Shown here: positions 8,959 to 16,962 of the stretch, piece after piece
Position numbering within the stretch: the stretch's first letter is position 1
How the letters are laid out: every line of letters begins with the position of its first letter
NCBI GenBank assembly: GCA_016932435.1
Contig: JAFGCW010000031.1
Coordinates: 1-63,176, forward strand
Length of the DNA: 63,176 nucleotides
Source of the DNA: Dehalococcoidales bacterium
Lineage (GTDB): Bacteria; Chloroflexota; Dehalococcoidia; Dehalococcoidales; UBA2162
Direction: 5' to 3'
Translations under genes and position numbers: made by a program
Notes under the pieces: model-generated
Databases searched by the model: none
What the model saw: only the letters and a program-made list of their open reading frames with translations
What the model was told of the DNA's origin: nothing

Positions 8959-9487
8959 AGAGAAGGTTTTATCTTCTGAACTGATTTACGAAGGTCATGC
9001 TTTTACGGTACGTGTCGATACGGTACAAACGGTTGATGGTCGAAAAACAACACGCGATATTGTAGAACACAGCGAATGTGTGGCAATAGTGGCAGTAGAT
9101 TCTGATGGTAAGATTCTCCTGGTCAGGCAGTACCGTCTTCCAGCAGGTAAACAGTTGCTGGAGATACCAGCAGGGGGAATCGATGGTGACGAGGAACCTG
9201 CCGATGCAGTTCGGCGTGAATTGCAGGAAGAAACGGGATATCTCCCGAAAAAAGTTGAAAAAATAGGCGGATTTTACTCGGCGCCGGGATTCTGCACGGA
9301 ATACCTCCATCTTTTCCTCGCGATTGAACTGGAGCCAAGTCGACTGATTGCAGAGGATACAGAGAGTATTACCCTGGAGAGAATAGACCCTGACCAAATA
9401 TCGGGACTTATACATTCCGGCGAAATCTGTGACGCAAAAAGTATCGCCGGATTGCTGACATGGCTGGATACCCGTAGATCAGACTGA
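8951..9487 (+). CDS. NUDIX hydrolase, ADP-ribose pyrophosphatase-like
   Basis: A NUDIX hydrolase of about 178 residues, most like ADP-ribose pyrophosphatase (NudF), which cleaves ADP-ribose to AMP and ribose 5-phosphate. The NUDIX box is complete: a Gly-Gly turn (GGIDGDEEP) then AVRRELQEETGY, supplying the Glu residues that bind Mg. SAPGFCTEYLHLFLA downstream is typical of NudF-like members. The start is set at ATG 8951, overlapping the GNAT stop by 8 bases; in-frame TTG 8933 and ATG 8939 are alternatives. Being next to nadK it fits NAD/ADP-ribose metabolism. Confidence 0.88.
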   Translation: MTEEKVLSSELIYEGHAFTVRVDTVQTVDGRKTTRDIVEHSECVAIVAVDSDGKILLVRQYRLPAGKQLLEIPAGGIDGDEEPADAVRRELQEETGYLPKKVEKIGGFYSAPGFCTEYLHLFLAIELEPSRLIAEDTESITLERIDPDQISGLIHSGEICDAKSIAGLLTWLDTRRSD

Positions 9488-9502
9488 ACGGGAACTGCCT
9501 TT

Positions 9503-9847
9503 TCAGCCGAGAGAGCTGCTGAGCTGGCGACCGCCGATAAGATGCATGTGGAGGTGTCCGACTACCTGACCGCCCTGCTCACCGCAGTTAATAACCAGCC
9601 TGTAGCCCTTTTCCGTTATCCCTTCCTGATCTGCCAGCCGGTTAGCCGCCTGAACCATCTTGCAAGTCAGTGAAATGTTGTCATCCGGAATATCTTGTGT
9701 CGTTACGAGATGCTCAACGGGTACTATCAGAATATGGGTAGGGGCGACAGGATTAACATCACGAAAAGCAATAACCTCGTCATCACGATAAAGGATATCC
9801 GAAGGTATATCACCGGAAATAATTTTACAGAATATACAGTCATCCAT
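9503..9847 (-). CDS. HIT-family nucleotide hydrolase (HinT-like)
   Basis: A 114-residue HinT/HIT protein that hydrolyses nucleoside 5'-phosphoramidates such as AMP-lysine. The N-terminal CIFCKIISGDIPS and the catalytic histidine triad in VVGHLHMHLIGG (about 95-106) are both present. Length is that of bacterial HinT. It is divergent from folK and convergent with the upstream NUDIX gene. Confidence 0.94.
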   Translation of the reverse strand: MDDCIFCKIISGDIPSDILYRDDEVIAFRDVNPVAPTHILIVPVEHLVTTQDIPDDNISLTCKMVQAANRLADQEGITEKGYRLVINCGEQGGQVVGHLHMHLIGGRQLSSSLG

Positions 9848-9940
9848 GTCTCACTCCTGGGTATGGGAAATATCGTTCAAACCAATGCTATCATACCCGC
9901 AAAGAGCAGGCAATATATTCACTGGCGGGCTGAATCCATG

Positions 9941-9949
9941 TGATATAAT
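9941..9949 (+). promoter_or_regulatory. extended -10 promoter of folK
   Basis: A perfect TATAAT (9944-9949) is preceded by TG at 9941-9942, giving an extended -10 element. No good -35 hexamer lies at the right distance, which extended -10 promoters tolerate. Transcription would start near 9956, about 40 bases before the folK ATG and its GGAGG site. Confidence 0.5.
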
Positions 9950-9995
9950 ACTGTTAAAAAGGAATTATCGCCTGTTAACAGGAGGTCGGTTGGTT

Positions 9996-10502
9996 ATGGA
10001 TACTGTAACGGTATTTCTCGGACTTGGATCGAACCTCGGAAACCGTCAGAAAAATCTGGACATGGCGCTTGACCTTCTATCACAAAGGATGCATATAAAA
10101 AAAGTGTCCTCGGTTTACGAAACCGACCCGGTGGGAAACACCGAACAACCAAGATTCCTTAACCTGGTCTGTCAGGTAAATACGCTCTTAGCTCCTAAAG
10201 AATTACTCACTCTGGCAAAGGGTATTGAACTGAAACTGGGTAGAGTCCCTGCGAAGACGAAAAACGCACCACGGATTATTGATATAGATATACTTCTTTA
10301 CGGCGAGAAAATAATGAAACTGAAAAAATTGACTATTCCCCACCCCAGGCTTCTGGAGAGAGCCTTTGTTCTCGTCCCGCTGGCAGAAATCGCCCCGGAT
10401 GCTGTTCATCCTGTATCCGGGAAAACAGCCAGGGAATTATTGAACGAAATAACTGAAAAGCAAGGGGTTTTTAAATGGGAAGATGATGGCAAGGTTGAAT
10501 AA
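9996..10502 (+). CDS. folK: 2-amino-4-hydroxy-6-hydroxymethyldihydropteridine diphosphokinase
   Basis: Transfers pyrophosphate from ATP to 6-hydroxymethyl-dihydropterin in folate synthesis. The 168-residue product starts with the family's FLGLGSNLGNRQ and contains SVYETDPVG, QPRFLNLV and the catalytic RIIDIDILLYG segment. The start is ATG at 9996, with AGGAGG about 10 bases upstream; TTG at 9990 is in frame and also possible. A longer frame extends to 9846 but has no sign of coding. Its stop overlaps the start of the next gene (TAATG). Confidence 0.95.
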   Translation: MDTVTVFLGLGSNLGNRQKNLDMALDLLSQRMHIKKVSSVYETDPVGNTEQPRFLNLVCQVNTLLAPKELLTLAKGIELKLGRVPAKTKNAPRIIDIDILLYGEKIMKLKKLTIPHPRLLERAFVLVPLAEIAPDAVHPVSGKTARELLNEITEKQGVFKWEDDGKVE

Positions 10503-10873
10503 TGTTTAGAGTATCCATAGAACGCCATTTTGATGCGGCTCATTATCTAAGAGAATACCAGGGGAAGTGTGAGAACCTCCACGGTCACCGTTACAAAGTT
10601 GTAGCTAACTTGAAAGCTGATATGCTCGATGATATCGGTCTGGCTTTTGATTTTACAGTCTTGAAAAAGAGTGTTGACGAGATACTGGAAAGATTCGACC
10701 ATGCCTGCCTGAACGATATCGAACCATTCACATCGATAAACCCGTCTTCGGAAAATATAGCTTCTACTATTTGCGTTGAACTAAAGAAGCGATTCGAAAA
10801 GCAGACCGTTCAAATAGAGAGTATAGAAGTCTGGGAATCACCCGATGCCTGGATTACCTACTTTCCCGATTAA
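10502..10873 (+). CDS. COG0720 6-pyruvoyl/6-carboxy-tetrahydropterin synthase-like enzyme
   Basis: A 123-residue tunnelling-fold enzyme acting on dihydroneopterin triphosphate. Zinc histidines are in FDAAHYL (His 14) and in the LHGHRYKV motif; the catalytic motif reads CENLHGH. A Cys four residues before the first His is the QueD (PTPS-I) signature, while a Glu three residues before it is the PTPS-III signature that replaces FolB in folate synthesis. Having both suggests a dual-function PTPS-I/III enzyme. Translation is coupled to folK by TAATG, which supports a folate role; queuosine synthesis is the alternative. Confidence 0.85.
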   Translation: MFRVSIERHFDAAHYLREYQGKCENLHGHRYKVVANLKADMLDDIGLAFDFTVLKKSVDEILERFDHACLNDIEPFTSINPSSENIASTICVELKKRFEKQTVQIESIEVWESPDAWITYFPD

Positions 10874-11052
10874 GTATCCTCATCCGGCGGAAGTAAATTG
10901 GGAATGGTATCTTCGATCGGATAGGTATGATTACATTTCCGGCAAGTAAGTGAACCACTGATAATCTCGCCCTCTTTTTCATCGGCGACAGTCAATTCCA
11001 GTTCACTCTTGCACACCGGACATACGATAATATCCATCAACTCTTTCTTCAT
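10870..11052 (-). CDS. Trm112-like zinc-ribbon protein
   Basis: A 60-residue Trm112/YcaR-family protein. It has the typical N-terminus with LMDIIVCPVCKSELEL, a second CRKC knuckle about 25 residues later, and the ending YPIEDTIPNLLP. In eukaryotes and some bacteria Trm112 activates methyltransferases; bacterial homologues are mostly uncharacterised. The gene converges with the COG0720 gene and the two stop codons share the palindrome TTAA at 10870-10873. Confidence 0.85.
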   Translation of the reverse strand: MKKELMDIIVCPVCKSELELTVADEKEGEIISGSLTCRKCNHTYPIEDTIPNLLPPDEDT

Positions 11053-11151
11053 ATCGAGATTATATCATATCCGGCTTATCTTTATTGATTTTTATCACTA
11101 CCGATATTAATATGGAAGCAGGATACCTGAATAATAGTCGGAGGTTGTGAA

Positions 11152-11544
11152 ATGGAAGTAGTATCTGAAATTACCAAGACGACACTCGGGGAGATTGAAA
11201 AAATATTAACGACGAGGACCGTAGTCGGTGAACCAATGACAGTCGAAGGAGTAACCATCATTCCTCTTATCAGTATCGGCTTCGGTTTCGGTGCCGGAGG
11301 TGGTTCCGGTAAAAGCGAATCAAAACAGAAAGGTGAAGGGGCGATTGGCGGAACCGGTGGTGCAGCCTGGGTAAGACCTGTGGCTTTGGTTGTGATTGAC
11401 AAGGAAGGGAACGTAAGGATGGAACCGGTCAAGCGGGGACTGTCTTCTTTCGTTGAAAAAGTAACCGATACTGTTCCGAAGGTAGTTGAAAAGATTATCG
11501 ACAGAAAACAGGAGAAAGAAAAGGAACCTGAAGAGGAAAAGTAA
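11152..11544 (+). CDS. GerW/YtfJ-family protein
   Basis: A 130-residue GerW (YtfJ) family protein. The conserved core is VVGEPMTVEGVTIIPLISI, then the glycine-rich FGFGAGGGSG and GGTGGAAWVRPVALVVI. In Bacillus YtfJ is needed for germination of spores lacking certain receptors; the family also occurs in non-sporulating bacteria with unknown role. The last 20 residues are a Lys/Glu-rich tail. The next gene, a DUF2953 protein, starts directly after its stop, which reproduces the ytfI/ytfJ gene pair. Confidence 0.87.
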   Translation: MEVVSEITKTTLGEIEKILTTRTVVGEPMTVEGVTIIPLISIGFGFGAGGGSGKSESKQKGEGAIGGTGGAAWVRPVALVVIDKEGNVRMEPVKRGLSSFVEKVTDTVPKVVEKIIDRKQEKEKEPEEEK

Positions 11545-12177
11545 GTGCTTGCGCTTTATATAATAGCCGGGCTGATTATTTTCGCAGTCCTGCTCCTGTG
11601 TATACCTGTTGAGACCACGATTTCCATGGATACGGAATCCGGTAAGAGATATTCTTTTGTCGTATCATGGATGTTTGGAATTGTCAAAAAAGACCTGGGA
11701 AAAAGAAAGCATGAAAAGAGAAAGGGAATAAAAAAACCTGCGAAGAAAAGGAGATTACCGTCCCTTCTGAACATCGGCTTTTATTCTCAGCTTGGTAATG
11801 CAGGCGGATTAATTACACGATTTAAGGATTTTATCACCGGTATATACAGGCAAATAAAGATAACCAATATCTCTGGCGATCTTGTAATCGGCCTTGAAGA
11901 TCCTGCTTATACTGGAATGCTTTTCGCGGTTATCGGCCCGGCCAACGCATTGTTGAACCTGCACCCGAGATACAATGTCAGTATCAGGCCGTTTTTCGAC
12001 GATGAGAACATTTTGGAGGGTAACCTGCACGGTAACGTCAAAGTACAGCCGATACGACTCATCGGTCCCGCCTTGAAACTCGCTCTTACGAAAGAAGTCC
12101 GGCGGCTCGGGAGAGAATATATAAAGAAAAAATGGCGGAGAAGAAAGAAGAACGGATTATTATTTTCCTTTGGTTAA
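11545..12177 (+). CDS. DUF2953 (YtfI-like) membrane protein
   Basis: A 210-residue protein with one N-terminal membrane segment (about 2-20) and a soluble domain matching DUF2953, recognised from the GLEDPAYTGMLFAVIGP region and from PRYNVSIRPFF. A very basic stretch (about 50-72) follows the first strands, and another cluster of Arg and Lys is at the C-terminus. The start is GTG at 11545, immediately after the GerW-like stop. The function is unknown, but its constant association with GerW-like genes suggests a shared envelope-related role. The 3' end overlaps the FKBP gene by 18 bases, convergently. Confidence 0.8.
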   Translation: MLALYIIAGLIIFAVLLLCIPVETTISMDTESGKRYSFVVSWMFGIVKKDLGKRKHEKRKGIKKPAKKRRLPSLLNIGFYSQLGNAGGLITRFKDFITGIYRQIKITNISGDLVIGLEDPAYTGMLFAVIGPANALLNLHPRYNVSIRPFFDDENILEGNLHGNVKVQPIRLIGPALKLALTKEVRRLGREYIKKKWRRRKKNGLLFSFG

Positions 12178-12732
12178 CTCAACCAGTTCAATTTCGAACG
12201 TAAGATCTTTACCGGCCAGTCGATGATTGGCATCAACCGTTATGGTTGTTTCGGATACATCGACAACCGGAGCATTCATGACCCTGCCCCCCGGTCCTGA
12301 AAGCGGAATCTGGTCACCGACTTTCGGATCCATGTCTTCGGGAAGTTCATCTTTCGAAAATACCAACAATAACTCTTCATCATGAAAACCATATGCATCT
12401 TCTGCCGGGATTGTGACGGTTTTTACTTCTCCTACCTTCATACCGATAACGGCAGCATCGAATCCTGCTATCATCTGACCGGCGCCAGCGGTGAACTCGA
12501 GAGGGTCTCTTCCCTCTGACGAGTCGAAGACGCTGCCGTCATCAAGCGTTCCTGTATAGTGTACCTTGATATAATCGCCAGCTTCGACAATCATCCCTTC
12601 TTCTACTACCTCTTCTATCTTCTCTTCTTCTTCGTCCTCTACGACCTTCCCTTCACATCCCGCTAGCGGTATGATTAACAATGAAAGTATACATAGTAGT
12701 ATAAGTGCATATAGACGTACTCTCTTGTTCAA
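12160..12732 (-). CDS. FKBP-type peptidyl-prolyl cis-trans isomerase lipoprotein
   Basis: A 190-residue exported isomerase. The N-terminus is a lipoprotein signal: basic start, hydrophobic stretch and lipobox LAGC (Cys about 26), followed by an acidic Glu/Asp linker. The FKBP domain starts near 50 with DYIKVHYTGTLDDGSVFDSS, and the inserted segment with DAYGFHDEELL is the SlyD-like type with chaperone flap. It should help fold extracytoplasmic proteins. The start is TTG at 12732 with AGGAGAAG 7 bases upstream. Confidence 0.92.
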   Translation of the reverse strand: MNKRVRLYALILLCILSLLIIPLAGCEGKVVEDEEEEKIEEVVEEGMIVEAGDYIKVHYTGTLDDGSVFDSSEGRDPLEFTAGAGQMIAGFDAAVIGMKVGEVKTVTIPAEDAYGFHDEELLLVFSKDELPEDMDPKVGDQIPLSGPGGRVMNAPVVDVSETTITVDANHRLAGKDLTFEIELVELTKGK

Positions 12733-12801
12733 TTTATTCTTCTCCTGTATCTACTTGTGTATCCAATGTTAACACAGTACTGTTAATTGATGCTATGAAA
12801 C

Positions 12802-14160
12802 CTAGATCACTTTTCTCTTCCACCTGCCTGATTTGAAATAAATCGTAAACAAGAGCGCCCTGGCAACCAGCGCTATTGAGATTGCCCACTGCACACCGTT
12901 CACTCCAAGCGATGTATATTCGGGAAGTAACCAGGCAAGCGGGATCTGTATAATCCACATTGTGAGTAGAGTGACGATCATTGTTACTATCGTGTCGCCG
13001 ACGCCTTCAACACAAAGGCTGATGACTATCGTGAGTCCAAATACAAGGTAACCAACGATTTGAATTCTCATAAAGGTTGAAGCTATATCGACCAGTTCAG
13101 CGTCAGTACTGAATATTGTCACGATATTATCCGCGAAAAACCAGATAAATATACAACAAATTACCATTGCTCCGGAATACAGAGCTACCGCTATCCAGCC
13201 ACCTTTTTCAGCCCGATCAGGTTTCCCGGCGCCTAGGTTTTGACCTGCAAGCACGCCGGCTGCATTTCCCAGAGCACCTGCGGGCATCCTGATAAATGTA
13301 TCAATCCGTTGTATGAGAGAAAGCGCCCCTACAGCAGCAGTGCCGAAAGGTGAGATGAACCAGATCAGAACGAGATAGGGAAGAAATCTCTGAACGCCTG
13401 TAATCGATGCAGGGATGCCTATTTTCATCATACGCCAGATAACATCCTTATCGAGGCTTAAACCCTTTAGAGTTAGTTTCAGGCGTGTTCGTCCGGTAAA
13501 AAGGTACCATATACCAAACGACGCTCCGAAAAATTGTGATATCACATTTGCCCAGGCCGCTCCACTCACACCCATATCAGGGAATATCCATACTCCGAAT
13601 ACAAGTAACGGGCAAATGACTACATGGAACACCCTGAAAAAGATTGATATTCGCATAGGGGTAACAGTATCACCGGAAGCCTGCATAACGGATTGTGACA
13701 CCATTGTCAGTGCCATAGTAATTGAACCGGCAAGCTGAATACGCATATACGCAGCACCTTCGACTACGACATCGGCTTCAACACCGAAAATCGATAGAAG
13801 AGGTTCAGCCAGGAAAATACCGATAGCCGCCATTATTAAAGAAAATATTGCCCCGATAACCAGGGCCTGCTGACCGATATTATTGGCGCCGTCTGTATCT
13901 CCGGATCCGACAGAACGGGCGATCATCGCTCTCAAGCCTGTATAGAGACCCATCATAATAGAGTTGACCGCCATCACTACCATTCCGGACACGCCGACTC
14001 CTGCAATCGGCGCTGCGCCCAGTTTACCTACCCATATCATGTCGATGGTAGGACCTAGTACGGTAAGTGTCTGGCTGATCATAATAGGCCAGGATAATGA
14101 CCAAAGGTTATGAATGACACTGCCTTCAGTCCAGTTTCTATCATAAGAGGGACGTTTCAT
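12802..14160 (-). CDS. MATE-family efflux transporter
   Basis: A 452-residue multidrug and toxic compound extrusion transporter, a Na+- or H+-coupled inner-membrane antiporter. Two six-helix halves are evident; conserved points include WPIMISQTLTVLGPTIDMIWVG in the first helix pair and AGVLAGQNLGAGKPDRAEKG at the start of the second half. It most resembles NorM/DinF-like members. The substrate is not predictable. It is a monocistronic-looking gene divergent from mutS. Confidence 0.93.
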   Translation of the reverse strand: MKRPSYDRNWTEGSVIHNLWSLSWPIMISQTLTVLGPTIDMIWVGKLGAAPIAGVGVSGMVVMAVNSIMMGLYTGLRAMIARSVGSGDTDGANNIGQQALVIGAIFSLIMAAIGIFLAEPLLSIFGVEADVVVEGAAYMRIQLAGSITMALTMVSQSVMQASGDTVTPMRISIFFRVFHVVICPLLVFGVWIFPDMGVSGAAWANVISQFFGASFGIWYLFTGRTRLKLTLKGLSLDKDVIWRMMKIGIPASITGVQRFLPYLVLIWFISPFGTAAVGALSLIQRIDTFIRMPAGALGNAAGVLAGQNLGAGKPDRAEKGGWIAVALYSGAMVICCIFIWFFADNIVTIFSTDAELVDIASTFMRIQIVGYLVFGLTIVISLCVEGVGDTIVTMIVTLLTMWIIQIPLAWLLPEYTSLGVNGVQWAISIALVARALLFTIYFKSGRWKRKVI

Positions 14161-14288
14161 CGTACTGCTGTTGCTCCTGGAAACTGTGATGTGGATACTA
14201 GAGACTATCAGATTTCATGATAACACAATGTCGGGAAATTGGCTTACTAAACAGGATAAGGTTTGGTATTATAAGTTAATCTAGATTC

Positions 14289-14297
14289 TGGTAGAAT
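14289..14297 (+). promoter_or_regulatory. extended -10 promoter of mutS; likely leaderless
   Basis: TAGAAT at 14292-14297 is preceded by TG at 14289-14290. The mutS ATG is at 14306, only 8 bases after the -10 box, so the transcript should begin at or within a base or two of the start codon. The -35 region is poor, as tolerated by extended -10 promoters. Confidence 0.5.
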
Positions 14298-14305
14298 ATA
14301 CGGAA

Positions 14306-16894
14306 ATGAGTGAAGGTTCCACTCCCATAAGGCAGCAATATCTCAGGATTAAGAGGAAATATCCGCAGGCGATTCTCCTCTTTCGTCTTGGTGACTTCTA
14401 CGAGACATTCGACGAGGACGCAAAAACCATTTCGCGTGAACTCGATATCGTGCTAACCGCGCGTGAAATGGGTAAAGGCAATAAAGTGCCCCTGGCGGGA
14501 ATACCTTATCACGCGCTTGAAAACTACCTTGCCAGGCTTGTGAACAAAGGACACAAGGTTGCCATATGCGAACAGGTTACCAGGCCCGGAGAAACAAAAG
14601 GAATTGTCGAAAGAGAAGTAGTGAGGGTTGTCACTCCCGGTACCGTAGTTGAATCGGGATTACTGGACAGCAAGACGAACAACTACCTGGTAAGTGTTAT
14701 CACTGGAGATAAAGAAGCAGGTATTGCCTATATCGATATATCCACAAGCGAATTCACTACGACGCAGATTCCCGTTGAAAGACTAATGCCCGAGATAGAA
14801 CGGCTGACACCTTCCGAAATTGTTATATCAGAAAGTGAGATTTTCGATAATTCTCAGACAGATATTCCGGTGACGAAACTGGATGACTACTGGTTCGAGT
14901 ACGAAATCGCTCATCAGACGCTTATCGATCATTACCGGGTTTCATCACTGGACGGATATGGCTGTGCCAACCTGCCCTATGCTGTCCGGGCAGCCGGAGC
15001 AATTGTTCACTACCTGCAAGAAACACAAAAAGGTATGTCGGGACATTTATCCGGTCTATCGACATATTCTACGGAATCGTTCATGGCACTGGACGAACAT
15101 TCACTGGTAAATCTTGAAATATTCCGCAGTTCAAGCATTCGCACAGGTGCAACTTCTCTACTTTCAGTACTCGACCTGACGAAAACGGCAATGGGCGGAA
15201 GGCTTTTAAGACGATGGCTTGGTAAACCACTCCTTGACATAGATGAGATAAAAAAACGCCAGATATCTGTAAAATGGTTTTATGAGAATACACTGCCCCG
15301 TAATCAGGTGATTTCGCTACTGGACAAGACATCCGATATCGAAAGATTAATCAACAGGATCAAGAGTAATATTGCCAATCCTCGTGAACTCGTTTCTTTA
15401 AAAAAAGGCCTGGAGGGAATACCGGAACTGGTAAAGGTTATAGAAGGAGGTACCAGTAACAGCCCGATCAACTGGTTGAAAAGTGAACTGAAACCACGAC
15501 AGGATGTAGTCGACCTGATAACCGAAGCTATAAAGGATGAACCGGCTACAAATCCCGGAGACGGCGACGTGATAAGGCAGGGATTCTCAGAAGAACTGGA
15601 CAGCCTGCGTAATATCTCAAGAAATGCCCGGCAGTACCTGGCAAACCTCGAGAAAGAAGAACAGGAAAAGACAGGGATAAAGAACCTTAAAGTAGGCTAT
15701 AACAAGGTATTCGGTTATTATATTGAAGTTTCGAATTCATATCTCGCACAGGTGCCTGAATACTTCATCAGGAAGCAGACGCTGGTTGGAGGAGAACGGT
15801 TCTTTACACCCGAACTCAAAGAATATGAATCCACCATCCTGAACGCAAAAGACAGGGTAGCTGAACTCGAAACCAATTTATTCCAAAGGGTATGTCGCCA
15901 GGTTGCGACTGCCAGTGACAGGATACTGAAAGTTGCGGATGCCCTGGCAAACGTCGATGTGTTTTCCACGCTGGCAGAGGTGTCAGTCAGATATGACTAT
16001 CGTTGTCCTGAGTTGAATACCGGTAACACCATATTAATCTCCAACGGCAGACATCCTGTGGTAGAAAGAAATCTCGATGACAGCGACTTTGTTCCTAATG
16101 ATACGATACTTTCTAATGATGATTCTCAGATTATCATACTGACCGGTCCGAACATGGCCGGAAAATCGACCTATCTGAAACAGGTGGCTCTTATCGTACT
16201 GCTGGCTCAGACCGGCAGTTTCGTTCCTGCAGATTCAGCTGAAATAGGTATAGTAGACCGTGTTTTCACCCGGATAGGTGCCAGGGAGGACCTTGCTGCC
16301 GGACAGTCCACCTTTATGGCGGAGATGGTTGAGACGGCGAACATTTTGAATAACGCTACCTCCCGTTCTTTACTCATCCTTGACGAGATTGGTCGCGGCA
16401 CCAGTACTTATGATGGGATGTCCATTGCCCGTGCGGTGGCTGAATATATACATAATCACACCGGTCTCGGAGCAAAAACTCTTTTTGCTACACATTATCA
16501 CGAGATGGTAGAACTGGCGGATTTCCTACCACGGGTAAAGAATTACAATATCGCGGTGACTGAAGAGAAAGGGAAAGTTATATTCCTCCGGAAGATACTT
16601 CCCGGAGGCGTCGACAAGAGTTACGGCATCCACGTCGCCCAGCTTGCCGGACTGCCCAAACAGGTAGTTAACCGGGCAAACGAAGTCCTGGAAGAACTTG
16701 AGAGTTCAGGCTCACAGAAGACTCCATCAACCAGGAAGAAAACGACCAGGACAGAAGTTGCCGAACAGATATCATTCTTCGGAAAGAAATCACCTCTCGT
16801 CGATGAGATACAAAATCTTGATATAGAATCGCTAACTCCGCTCGAAGCCCTTAACAAGTTGTACGAATTGCAGAAGAAAGCCGGAAACCAGTAG
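14306..16894 (+). CDS. mutS: DNA mismatch repair protein MutS
   Basis: Recognises mismatches and small loops and starts mismatch repair. The 862-residue product has all domains: the mismatch-binding Phe-X-Glu in FRLGDFYETF (about 26-35), connector and lever, the clamp, and the ATPase with Walker A TGPNMAGKSTYL (about 613-624), Walker B SLLILDEIGRGTST (about 690-703) and the HTH tail. No mutL lies beside it in this window; an ABC exporter follows instead. It has no Shine-Dalgarno and probably uses a leaderless start. Confidence 0.97.
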   Translation: MSEGSTPIRQQYLRIKRKYPQAILLFRLGDFYETFDEDAKTISRELDIVLTAREMGKGNKVPLAGIPYHALENYLARLVNKGHKVAICEQVTRPGETKGIVEREVVRVVTPGTVVESGLLDSKTNNYLVSVITGDKEAGIAYIDISTSEFTTTQIPVERLMPEIERLTPSEIVISESEIFDNSQTDIPVTKLDDYWFEYEIAHQTLIDHYRVSSLDGYGCANLPYAVRAAGAIVHYLQETQKGMSGHLSGLSTYSTESFMALDEHSLVNLEIFRSSSIRTGATSLLSVLDLTKTAMGGRLLRRWLGKPLLDIDEIKKRQISVKWFYENTLPRNQVISLLDKTSDIERLINRIKSNIANPRELVSLKKGLEGIPELVKVIEGGTSNSPINWLKSELKPRQDVVDLITEAIKDEPATNPGDGDVIRQGFSEELDSLRNISRNARQYLANLEKEEQEKTGIKNLKVGYNKVFGYYIEVSNSYLAQVPEYFIRKQTLVGGERFFTPELKEYESTILNAKDRVAELETNLFQRVCRQVATASDRILKVADALANVDVFSTLAEVSVRYDYRCPELNTGNTILISNGRHPVVERNLDDSDFVPNDTILSNDDSQIIILTGPNMAGKSTYLKQVALIVLLAQTGSFVPADSAEIGIVDRVFTRIGAREDLAAGQSTFMAEMVETANILNNATSRSLLILDEIGRGTSTYDGMSIARAVAEYIHNHTGLGAKTLFATHYHEMVELADFLPRVKNYNIAVTEEKGKVIFLRKILPGGVDKSYGIHVAQLAGLPKQVVNRANEVLEELESSGSQKTPSTRKKTTRTEVAEQISFFGKKSPLVDEIQNLDIESLTPLEALNKLYELQKKAGNQ

Positions 16895-16962
16895 AAATTC
16901 TTTTTATCTTCAATATTGCTTTTAACCAGGTTTTGTTGTTTAATAGTTAACGATATATCGTT

